The translations under genes and the position numbers were made by a program. Source: Pseudomonas sp. SST3 (GTDB taxonomy: Bacteria; Pseudomonadota; Gammaproteobacteria; Pseudomonadales; Pseudomonadaceae). Taken from it: a stretch of 64,000 nt of DNA. Below are positions 57,098 to 64,000 of this stretch, one piece after another. How positions within the stretch are numbered: position 1 is the stretch's first letter; the number at the start of each line of letters is the position of its first letter. The notes below the pieces were generated by a model. It searched no databases. It worked only from the letters and a program-made list of their open reading frames with translations, and had not been told where the DNA came from. The stretch spans positions 62,033 to 126,032 of the forward strand of contig NZ_QORI02000011.1 in NCBI RefSeq assembly GCF_003325755.1, written 5' to 3'.

Positions 57098-59095
57098 ATG
57101 GCTGATCTATTGAATATTGGCCTGTCGGGCTTGAGTGCGAGCAAGAGCCAGCTGTCGATCACTGGCCACAACATCAGCAACGTCAATACTCCCGGCTACA
57201 GCCGCCAGGATGCGACCCAGGCAACCCGGACCCCTCAATTCAGCGGGGCAGGTTATGTCGGCTCGGGCACCACGCTGGTGGAAATTCGCAGGACCTATAG
57301 CGAATTCCTGACCAGCCAGTTGCGCAGCAGCACCTCGCTGAGCAGTGACGTTGAAGCCTACAAGAGTCAGATCGACCAGCTCGATTCGCTTCTGGCAGGC
57401 AGCACGACCGGCATCACGCCCTCGCTGCAAAAGTTTTTCTCGGCATTGCAAACGGCAGCGGAAGACCCCGCCAACATTCCGGCACGTCAGTTGGTACTGG
57501 CGGAGGCTGAGGGGCTAGCGCGCCGATTCAATACCGTTTCCGATCGGCTGACCGAACAGAACAGCTTCACCAACAAGCAGATGGCTGCGGTCACTGACCA
57601 GATCAATCGTCTGGCAGGTAGCATCGGTAGCTTGAACCAAGCCATCGCGACAGCTTCGGCCAACGGCAAACAACCCAATGACCTGCTCGATGCGCGCGAC
57701 GAGGCGGTGCGCCAGTTGTCGACCTACATCGGCGTCACCGTAACGCCGCAGGACGACAATAGTTTCAATATCTCGGTCGGTACTGGTCAGCCCCTGGTAG
57801 TGGGGAGCGCCGTCAGCCGGCTGGAAATCGTGCCGGGGCAGGGCGATCCCAACCGTCATGAGATCCAGTTTGTCAGTGGCGGCTCACGCCAGGGAATTAC
57901 GTCGCAGATCACCGGTGGCGAGCTGGGTGGGCTGATTCGCTATCGACAGGAAGTGCTGGACCCCACGCTCAATTCGCTGGGGCAGCTGGCGTTGGCTGTG
58001 AGTGATCAGGTCAATACGCAGCTGGGACAAGGGCTGGATTTGAAGGGCAACGTTGGTGCTGCTCTTTTCAAGGATATCAACGCAGCCGATTTGATCGATA
58101 AGCGCAGTTATCCGACGGGTTTGGATGTGCGTATCGAAAATACTTCTCGCCTGACAACCAGTGACTATGAGGTTGAGTTTCTTGATGGGTCGACAGATGA
58201 GTTTCGTATTCGTCCGATAGGTGGATCTTGGATCAGCGACGCCGGTGGGCCGAGAACCTTTCGTGCCAGCGAAGGAGAAATAGGCGGCTTGGGTTTCAGT
58301 ATCAGCGCTGCCGATGTGGCTGGGGCAACCTACACCGTCATGCCGACCCGTCGTGGCGCCTCTGAAGTCGGCGCAGTGCTCGATCAGGCTGATCAGCTTG
58401 CTTTCGCGGCGCCCCTGCGGGCCAAAGCGGAGTTGCAGAACGGAGGCAATGGCGTGATTGGCCAGCCTTCCATCGACAACGTACAGAATCCACTTGTCCC
58501 GAAGGATCTGAGTGATCTGTCGCCATTGACCCTCACCTACGCTGCGCCAGTCGCACCGGCTACAACGGGGACGTTCACGCTGAGCGCGCCTGCTGGTGTC
58601 ACTATCTCACCGGCCACCCTGAGCATTACCCCTGGACAAAGCAACACGCTCAGATACACCGTTACCTCTGGTGGCAGTAGTGTTGAAATTTCGCAGACCT
58701 TCAGCGGCCGCCCCGCCGAAGGGGATGAGTTCACTGTGGAATATAACCAGAGCGGTGTTTCGGACAACCGCAACGCGCTGAAGCTGGTCGATTTGCAGAC
58801 AAAGCAGACGATCGGAGTTGATGGCGCTGTTGTCGGCTCGGGCTTCAGCTTTACCGACGGCTACGGTGAGCTGGTCGAGCGAGTCGGCACGCTAACCGCT
58901 CAAGCGCGCATGGATAGTGATGCCACTGGAGCGATCCTCAAGCAGGCGACCGACAACCGGGACTCACTCTCGGCCGTGAACCTCGATGAAGAAGCCGCCA
59001 ACTTGATCAAGTTCGAGCAGTACTACAATGCCTCGGCTCAGATCATTCAAGTTGCGCGCTCTTTGTTCGATACATTGATCAGCACCTTCAGGTAA
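57098..59095 (+). CDS. flgK: Flagellar hook-associated protein 1 FlgK
   Basis: The 665-residue hook-filament junction protein has the N-terminal NIGLSGLSASKSQLSITGHN-ISNVNTPGYSRQ and the C-terminal SAVNLDEEAANLIKFEQYYN helix. Its middle part (residues about 340-580) is less conserved and uses more varied codons. FlgN at 45528 is its chaperone. It starts two bases after flgJ. Confidence 0.95.
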   Translation: MADLLNIGLSGLSASKSQLSITGHNISNVNTPGYSRQDATQATRTPQFSGAGYVGSGTTLVEIRRTYSEFLTSQLRSSTSLSSDVEAYKSQIDQLDSLLAGSTTGITPSLQKFFSALQTAAEDPANIPARQLVLAEAEGLARRFNTVSDRLTEQNSFTNKQMAAVTDQINRLAGSIGSLNQAIATASANGKQPNDLLDARDEAVRQLSTYIGVTVTPQDDNSFNISVGTGQPLVVGSAVSRLEIVPGQGDPNRHEIQFVSGGSRQGITSQITGGELGGLIRYRQEVLDPTLNSLGQLALAVSDQVNTQLGQGLDLKGNVGAALFKDINAADLIDKRSYPTGLDVRIENTSRLTTSDYEVEFLDGSTDEFRIRPIGGSWISDAGGPRTFRASEGEIGGLGFSISAADVAGATYTVMPTRRGASEVGAVLDQADQLAFAAPLRAKAELQNGGNGVIGQPSIDNVQNPLVPKDLSDLSPLTLTYAAPVAPATTGTFTLSAPAGVTISPATLSITPGQSNTLRYTVTSGGSSVEISQTFSGRPAEGDEFTVEYNQSGVSDNRNALKLVDLQTKQTIGVDGAVVGSGFSFTDGYGELVERVGTLTAQARMDSDATGAILKQATDNRDSLSAVNLDEEAANLIKFEQYYNASAQIIQVARSLFDTLISTFR

Positions 59096-59106
59096 CAGGC
59101 CCGCCC

Positions 59107-60321
59107 ATGCGCATCTCGACCTTGCAAGCATTCAATAACGGCGTGACCGGCATCCAGCGAAACTATGCCAACGCCACGCGCACCCAAGAGCAGATCAGCA
59201 CTGGCAACCGCATCCTTACGCCGGCGGACGATCCGGTTGCCTCGGTGCGCCTGCTGCAATTGGAACAACAACAGAACGTGCTTGGCCAGTACAACTCCAA
59301 CCTGACGGCTGCGAAGAACAGCCTGACCCAGGAAGAAGTGACACTTAACTCGGTCAATACTGTGCTGCAGCGTGTCCGCGAGTTAGCAGTGCAGGCCGGC
59401 AACGGTGCGCTCGATCCGCAGGATCGCAAAGCGATCGCCGCGGAGCTGGGTGAGCGCGAGGATGAGCTCCTGTCGCTGATGAATACGCGCAATGCGCGCG
59501 GCGAGTATTTGTTCTCGGGCTTTCAAGGAAAGACCCAGCCCTTTGTTCTCGAAAATGGCAACTACGTTTATAAAGGCGATGAGGGGCAGCGGAAGCTGCA
59601 AATTGCCAGTTCGTTGAACATTCCGATCAGCGATAACGGCAAGTCCATTTTTGAGAACGTAACCAACGCCGGTCGTCTTGGTGCTGCTGTGTCTGACCAG
59701 GCTGCTTCGACTTTGAATGTTTCAGGCGCGCTGGTCAGCGATGAGGTCGCTTTTGCAGGCCTTGGAGGATTGGAAATCACGTTCGGCGCGAGTCCGAACG
59801 AGAAAAACTATAGCGTGGCCGACGCCAACGGAAATGTCCTCAGCACTGGTAGCTTGGATAGTGACGGTGAAAAGGAGAACAAGCTGGTAGTGGGCGGAGT
59901 GACGCTTTTCATCTCTGGCGAGCCGACTGCTGGCGAGGTAATTGCGATTCCTGAAAGCGAGAATCCAAAGCAAGGTGTTCTCGACACGATTGCCAACCTC
60001 CGTAAGGCCTTGGAGGATCCTTCATCCGTCAACACCGGTGTACGCGACGCCGTGGCCGTCGCCCTGACCAACCTCGACCACGGCATGGTCAGCGTCGACG
60101 CGGCGCGCGGCAATATCGGCGCACGGTTAAATACCATCGACACCACCCTGACCGACAACGAAGACGTCGCGCTGGTTAACAAAGGCGTCCAGGCTGAGCT
60201 GCGCGAACTGGATTACGCCGAGGCACTGTCCCGGCTATCCATGCAGACGGTCGTACTCGAGGCCGCGCAGCAGAGTTACGTGAAGATCGCCGGCCTGAGC
60301 TTGTTCAACGTCATGCGTTGA
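59107..60321 (+). CDS. flgL: Flagellar hook-associated protein 3 FlgL
   Basis: The 404-residue protein has flagellin-like ends: MRISTLQAFNNGVTGIQRNY with QISTGNRILTPADDPVASVR, and YAEALSRLSMQTVVLEAAQQ-SYVKIAGLSLFNVMR. It connects FlgK to flagellin. It is the last gene of this operon; fliC is not in the window. Confidence 0.95.
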   Translation: MRISTLQAFNNGVTGIQRNYANATRTQEQISTGNRILTPADDPVASVRLLQLEQQQNVLGQYNSNLTAAKNSLTQEEVTLNSVNTVLQRVRELAVQAGNGALDPQDRKAIAAELGEREDELLSLMNTRNARGEYLFSGFQGKTQPFVLENGNYVYKGDEGQRKLQIASSLNIPISDNGKSIFENVTNAGRLGAAVSDQAASTLNVSGALVSDEVAFAGLGGLEITFGASPNEKNYSVADANGNVLSTGSLDSDGEKENKLVVGGVTLFISGEPTAGEVIAIPESENPKQGVLDTIANLRKALEDPSSVNTGVRDAVAVALTNLDHGMVSVDAARGNIGARLNTIDTTLTDNEDVALVNKGVQAELRELDYAEALSRLSMQTVVLEAAQQSYVKIAGLSLFNVMR

Positions 60322-60448
60322 CCGGGCCAGCGGGGCCTGGATCACAGAATGATGGCCCGGATTTGACTTGCCATTGTCACGGCTTAGAGTGTCGGTGCGG
60401 CGCATGGAGTACCGCGTCGACAATCCACCACTCATAGGGATGTGAACA

Positions 60449-60763
60449 ATGATTAAGTCTTTTTTCTCCGCCGCCATCTTTGCACTGGTCGCCAGCGTTT
60501 CCATTAGCAGCTACGCAGCCAAAGCTGAGCCTGTTCAACCGGTGAAAGTTGCAGTAGCCCAAACTGGGGCAATCAACCTTAATACCGCCGATGCCGAAAC
60601 CTTGACTCGTGAGCTCAAGGGAATCGGTGCAACAAAGGCCAAGGCTATCGTCGCGTACCGTGAAACTAACGGTCCATTCGGCTCGATCGATGAGCTCTTG
60701 GAAGTCAAAGGGATTGGCGCCGCAACCTTAGAGAAAAACCGAGCCAAGCTCAGCTTGAATTGA
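60449..60763 (+). CDS. ComEA-like helix-hairpin-helix protein
   Basis: The 104-residue exported protein has a signal peptide (to about residue 23, SYA|AKAEP) and two helix-hairpin-helix motifs (NLNTADAETLTRELKGIGAT and SIDELLEVKGIGAATLEKNR), the DNA-binding core of ComEA. In competent bacteria ComEA pulls DNA into the periplasm; P. stutzeri is naturally transformable, so this is plausible. It is monocistronic and has a terminator. Confidence 0.87.
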   Translation: MIKSFFSAAIFALVASVSISSYAAKAEPVQPVKVAVAQTGAINLNTADAETLTRELKGIGATKAKAIVAYRETNGPFGSIDELLEVKGIGAATLEKNRAKLSLN

Positions 60764-60781
60764 TAAGGCGAATCACCTCAG

Positions 60782-60808
60782 AAGCCGGTCTCTTGACCGG
60801 CTTTTTTG
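60782..60808 (+). terminator. Terminator after the ComEA-like gene
   Basis: AAGCCGGTC and GACCGGCTT form a 9-bp stem with a TCTT loop, followed by a T-run. Confidence 0.9.
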
Positions 60809-61249
60809 TTTTGATATTTCCTGCGCATACCGTTTCGATGGCTTTGATGATGGCGGCCGGAGCTGTAGCCAAGTAAGGGCATGACTGGAAGTCCCACCTG
60901 AACGCCAAAGGCCGGAGAGTGTCTTTGTTAGATCGACCAGCCGGACTTGTTCACCCCTCATCAAGCCAAAATCGACTTAAAAAAGCGTTGACATGTTACG
61001 GTTATGCACATTCTTGAAATCGTAACCTATCGCTTCAGCTCATAAGGTTATGTAACTTGCTGGATATTCTTAAATCATTGATTTTAAAGGGTTTTGTGTC
61101 GCTGAGCAAAAACTCGCCGATCTGTTTGTAGGCCGCACCAGACGGGCGTTTGAGGCAGCCATCCAGAATTTGTTCACAAGGTTATCCACAAGAACTGTGG
61201 ATAAACCGTTCGGCTCTTTGTGTGGCATGGCTTTGAGCGGGAGGTATCG
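60809..61249. other. 441-base intergenic region with a DnaA-box pair
   Basis: No gene is seen. The central part (60975-61100) is AT-rich, with TTGACA near 60990 and several GGTTATG/GTAACC-type repeats. At 61182-61204 two perfect DnaA boxes face each other, upstream of the DUF1232 gene. Confidence 0.6.
61182..61204. promoter_or_regulatory. Inverted pair of consensus DnaA boxes
   Basis: TTATCCACA and TGTGGATAA, both perfect matches to the DnaA box, flank AGAAC. They lie 45 bases before the DUF1232 start and could regulate it, titrate DnaA, or form a hairpin in RNA. A further TGTTCACAA-like box precedes them. Confidence 0.6.
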
Positions 61250-61717
61250 ATGAAAGCACCTTGGAAATTTCTCAAATACCTACCAATGGCACAGCGGGTG
61301 CTCGCTCGCGGACGGTTACCGGTAGTGCTTCTTGCTGTCGCGCGTAAGCGCTCGGCGCGAGGAGGGCTCATCAAGGGATTGCGAGAGGATCTTGGCCTGC
61401 TACAGGCATTGTGCGTGGCTTGGTGGCGCGGAGAGTACCGGGCTATCAGCAGGCCCGCGCTGGTCGCTGCGGTGGCTGGTCTGCTGTACTTCCTGTCACC
61501 GATGGATGCCATCCCGGACTGGATACCCGGTCTGGGTTTCATCGACGATCTAGCGGTACTCGGGTGGGTAATGCGCAAGTGGTCCGGCGAGCTGCAGGCC
61601 TTCCGGACCTGGAAGGACAGCCAATCGGCTGATGTTCAGGCCGATATGGACCGCTTACCATCGGCAGATGAGCCGATGGCGGACGGCGTTAGCCAGGCGC
61701 GCAGCAACCAAACATAG
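61250..61717 (+). CDS. DUF1232 (YkvA-type) membrane protein
   Basis: The 155-residue protein contains the DUF1232 core ALVAAVAGLLYFLSPMDAIP-DWIPGLGFIDDLAVLGWV, a membrane segment followed by the conserved P.D.IPD..P..G..DD pattern. Function unknown. ATG at 61250 follows GGGAGG. The upstream DnaA-box pair is a notable regulatory candidate. Confidence 0.82.
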   Translation: MKAPWKFLKYLPMAQRVLARGRLPVVLLAVARKRSARGGLIKGLREDLGLLQALCVAWWRGEYRAISRPALVAAVAGLLYFLSPMDAIPDWIPGLGFIDDLAVLGWVMRKWSGELQAFRTWKDSQSADVQADMDRLPSADEPMADGVSQARSNQT

Positions 61718-61858
61718 GAAACGGCAGTTAGGATTAATCCTTTCGTGTGGTTTGGGCTCGCTGGCGCTTTCACTCTTAAGTGCGGCTTCGTAGCCTAAAA
61801 AACCGCTCTCAGGCTGTTAAGATCCGCTTACATTCTCGGACAATGAGCGGAGTAGCGG

Positions 61859-62182
61859 ATGAGTATCCAGGTCATCATGCGTGACGGCATGCCAGAGTAT
61901 GCCGTGCTGCCTTGGGATGAATATCAGGCTTTGCTGAATGCGAGCGCTCAATGCGTTGCTGTCCCGGCCGGATCTCATGCTTCGGTCGCCCTACCCAGAT
62001 TCAATGAGCTGTCTGAGCTGCGCGAAGCCAAGGGTATAAGTCGGGAAGCCTTGGCGCGTTCTGTAGGCATCAGTCCTTCCTATCTGGCCCTTATCGAAAA
62101 CGGTGAGCGCGATCCCGGTGAGGCCATACGCCGCTCGCTGGCGCGCGCGATGGAGATTGAAGGATGGGAACAGGAAGCTTGA
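61859..62182 (+). CDS. XRE-family helix-turn-helix regulator
   Basis: The 107-residue protein has an N-terminal part (MPEYAVLPWDEYQALLNASA) seen in some antitoxin-like regulators and a Cro/CI-type HTH (SELREAKGISREALARSVGI, SPSYLALIENGERDPGEAI). It is the first of three coupled genes. Its target and any toxin partner are unknown. Confidence 0.85.
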   Translation: MSIQVIMRDGMPEYAVLPWDEYQALLNASAQCVAVPAGSHASVALPRFNELSELREAKGISREALARSVGISPSYLALIENGERDPGEAIRRSLARAMEIEGWEQEA

Positions 62183-62559
62183 ACGACGCCGCGCCGTTAA
62201 TTCGCATTAGTCGGCCGCACTGGCAGGCGTTACTGGCCGAGCTGACCGAAGCCCGGCGTCAACGGCATCTGGTGACTTATCGTGCCCTGGTGGAGCGGCT
62301 CGAGCTTCCACCGCCCGCGATGCAGACGCTGACGGCTGCGCTAGAGCATCTGGCGGCGCTGGACGCGCGGGCTGAGCGGCCGTTGCGTAGTGCTCTGGTT
62401 ATCAGCCAGGGAGCCAGCCGGTTGCCCAGGACGGGGTTTTTTGAATGTGCTACCCGTCTTGGGCGCTTTTCTGGCCCAGCGGACGGGGCAGCCGCCGCTT
62501 CCTGGCATGCAGGCGAAGTTGCCCGCGTATTCGAATTCGATTATCCGGAGGTGCCCTGA
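62164..62559 (+). CDS. Unknown protein coupled to the XRE regulator, 131 aa
   Basis: The 131-residue protein is helical at the start (HWQALLAELTEARRQRHLVT, YRALVERLELPPPAMQTLTA) and ends WHAGEVARVFEFDYPEVP. I recognise no domain. The ATG at 62164 overlaps the XRE gene by 19 bases; a TTG at 62179 is an alternative. It is coupled to the Sel1 gene by TGATG. Confidence 0.65.
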   Translation: MGTGSLNDAAPLIRISRPHWQALLAELTEARRQRHLVTYRALVERLELPPPAMQTLTAALEHLAALDARAERPLRSALVISQGASRLPRTGFFECATRLGRFSGPADGAAAASWHAGEVARVFEFDYPEVP

Positions 62560-63026
62560 TGCTGCAGGCAATTCGGGCGAAAGCCGGCTATTGGACTGCT
62601 CGAAAACTGTTGGGCATGCGTTGGGCTGTGCGGAGGCCGAAGTTATGGCGCTGGATGGAGGGCCAGTTTTCTCGCATGGCCGCTATTGGTGATCGGAAGG
62701 CGCAAAGCTTTTACGGTCACATCCTGCTTTTTCGAGGTCAGGGATACGGTGCAAAGCAGGAGGGTATCCGCTTGCTGTGTTTGGCTGCCGAGGGTGGCGA
62801 TGCCAAGGCTGCCTATCAGATGGGTGTCATCAGTCTTGGCGAAGATGCCAATCATGGCCCGGACGGCGCTCAGGCGGCACGGTGGTGGAAGATGGCTGCC
62901 GACGCAGGCCATCCGCTGGCGGCGACTCGTCTGGCTCAGCTCTATACAGCGGGGGGGTATGGGTTGCCTCCTGATCGGCAGCAGGCTGAGCGCTACAAGG
63001 CTGACGCCGCCAGGCTCGGACTCTGA
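62559..63026 (+). CDS. Sel1-repeat protein
   Basis: The 155-residue protein has a basic N-terminus and three Sel1-like helical repeats (GIRLLCLAAEGGDAKAAYQM, AARWWKMAADAGHPLAATRL, and one more), used for protein-protein contacts. It has no signal peptide. The ATG at 62559 overlaps the previous stop. Its 3' end overlaps the convergent GGDEF fragment by 34 bases. Confidence 0.8.
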   Translation: MLQAIRAKAGYWTARKLLGMRWAVRRPKLWRWMEGQFSRMAAIGDRKAQSFYGHILLFRGQGYGAKQEGIRLLCLAAEGGDAKAAYQMGVISLGEDANHGPDGAQAARWWKMAADAGHPLAATRLAQLYTAGGYGLPPDRQQAERYKADAARLGL

Positions 63027-63514
63027 TCTACGGCCAGTCGCTGTTCAACGTCAATTGTGTACAGGCTGAATCCCGCGTCTTGCTTGGCCTGGCGCTTGGC
63101 TTCGGAGGCCAGGCTGGCAAGGCGGGCCGCGCCGAGTTCGGCGGGCGGATCAGGCTTCAGGTGAACCGCACCGACGGAGAGCGAAAGCAGGGGATAGCGT
63201 TGCTGGCCGCCTTGCCGACCCTCGGCAATAAAACACCCCTCAATAAGATGCTCGGCACGGTAGAACGACCGACAACGTCGTTCGAATGTCTCGAATAGTT
63301 GCTTAACCCTCGCTGCCCAGTCGTTTGAGCTGATCACTAGCATGAAGTCGTCTCCGCCGATATGGCCGACGAAGTCACAACTCGAGTCGATTTGCTCACC
63401 GAGACAGTGAGCGAGACACAGCAGGATTTCGTCACCCTTGGCGTAACCGTAAAGGTCGTTCAACGGCTCAATTCGTGAAATTTCATGCCCTGCTGCACAG
63501 GCATACCGCAACAA
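62993..63514 (-). pseudogene. GGDEF-domain fragment, 5' part lost
   Basis: The frame encodes the last part of a diguanylate-cyclase domain: PLNDLYGYAKGDEILLCLAH and VGHIGGDDFMLVISS (GGDDF instead of GGDEF), then a C-terminal tail. Homology begins near 63480; upstream the frame meets a stop at about 63530 and the sequence turns AT-rich. Normally such genes carry an EAL or other domain before the GGDEF, so this is the 3' remnant of a larger c-di-GMP gene cut by an insertion. Confidence 0.75.
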
Positions 63515-63654
63515 GACCGTTGAAGTATCGTGTTATACGAAACTACTATGAGTATCAAAAGCTGATCTAAATCTAGGTTAGTGTTTTGGCCCAAGCGTGG
63601 CTGTCTGATCAATTAATATTGAGTGCTTTTGGTTAAAGCTATTAGGAGTGGTGA

Positions 63655-64000
63655 GTGGCCAAAAAAGACGCTAAGAAAAGGGATGACTTTAGCCCAGCGA
63701 CAATTAGAAAAATTAAAGAAATGGCTGGGGATGTGTGTTCTATGCCCACCTGCAGAGTGATAACGGGTGGTGCAAAGAAGCTACGCGACAATTCATTCAG
63801 CATTGGTGTTGCTGCTCATATATGTGCAGCCTCTCCCGGTGGCCCTCGTTATGATTCTAATATGAGTAAAGAGGAACGGAGAAGTTATGGGAATGGCTTA
63901 TGGTTGTGTCAAACACATTCTAGGTTGATTGATGTTGATCCAGCTAGATTTCCTACCAGCATGTTGAAAGCTTGGAAGGAAGAAGCTGAAGCATGGTCGA
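63655..64000 (+). CDS. HNH-like zinc protein, N-terminal part (runs off the window)
   Basis: From GTG 63655, with AGGAG six bases upstream, the open frame continues to the window end (115 codons). It has a lysine-rich start, CSMPTC at residues 28-33, GVAAHICAASPGGPRYD at 51-67 and GNGLWLCQTHSRLID at 79-93. This Cys-x4-Cys / AAH / N-G-x-W-L-C-x2-H pattern is an HNH-like nuclease or zinc domain known at the N-terminus of several defence-type proteins. The codons are AT-rich, unlike the chromosome. The C-terminal effector or sensor part lies outside. Confidence 0.72.
   Translation, partial: MAKKDAKKRDDFSPATIRKIKEMAGDVCSMPTCRVITGGAKKLRDNSFSIGVAAHICAASPGGPRYDSNMSKEERRSYGNGLWLCQTHSRLIDVDPARFPTSMLKAWKEEAEAWS

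Overview
The window looks like the chromosome of a GC-rich gammaproteobacterium of the Pseudomonas/Stutzerimonas (P. stutzeri) group. The gene orders alaS-lysC-csrA-tRNA-Ser-tRNA-Arg, cobB-bluB-cobD-cobC-cobQ-cobU and flgBCDE/flgFGHIJKL are those of Pseudomonas. The AmrZ-like regulator, FlgM/FlgN, CheV/CheR and a Na+-pumping oxaloacetate decarboxylase fit the same placement. The species is inferred from gene content only.

Layout. 1-7235: end of an aerobic cobalamin operon, nine tightly overlapping plus-strand genes (cobB, bluB, cobD, cobC, cobQ, cobU, cobT, cobC-type phosphatase, cobS). An apparent one-base insertion near 4297 fuses cobQ in frame to cobU. 7241-10653: minus-strand molybdate operon modE-modA-modB-modC behind a near-perfect ModE operator. 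10755-18161: housekeeping block with a secreted glutathione peroxidase, FadL porin, a frameshifted mercaptopyruvate sulfurtransferase, rnd, ycgL, ycgN, an M61-like metalloprotease and threonine aldolase. 18341-23213: alaS, lysC, csrA and three tRNAs. 23261-30059: a DUF4124 protein, mgtE, oadG-oadA-oadB, amrZ and two small exported or membrane proteins.

30363-44522 is a 14.1 kb integrative element in tRNA-Arg(CCT), bounded by a 50-bp duplication of the tRNA 3' part, with a tyrosine integrase at the right end. It carries an AlpA/excisionase-like protein, a winged-helix replication-type protein whose 3' end lies in four iteron-like palindromes, a lipoprotein, a nine-gene operon of virion-type proteins ending in a small terminase subunit, a serine recombinase and uncharacterised cargo next to attL. 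No large terminase, portal, capsid or lysis gene is recognisable, so it is either a phage satellite of the PICI style or a decayed prophage. This is the most likely place for an undescribed system.

44709-60321 is the flagellar/chemotaxis cluster: ycgR, flgN, flgM, flgA on the minus strand, then cheV, cheR, flgBCDE and flgFGHIJKL on the plus strand, with two good sigma-54 promoters and a sigma-28 promoter for flgM. 60449-63026 holds a ComEA-like helix-hairpin-helix protein, a DUF1232 protein preceded by an inverted pair of consensus DnaA boxes, an XRE regulator and a Sel1-repeat protein. At about 63.48 kb a GGDEF gene is cut off and the sequence becomes AT-rich. The window ends inside a gene for an HNH-like zinc protein, probably the edge of another island.
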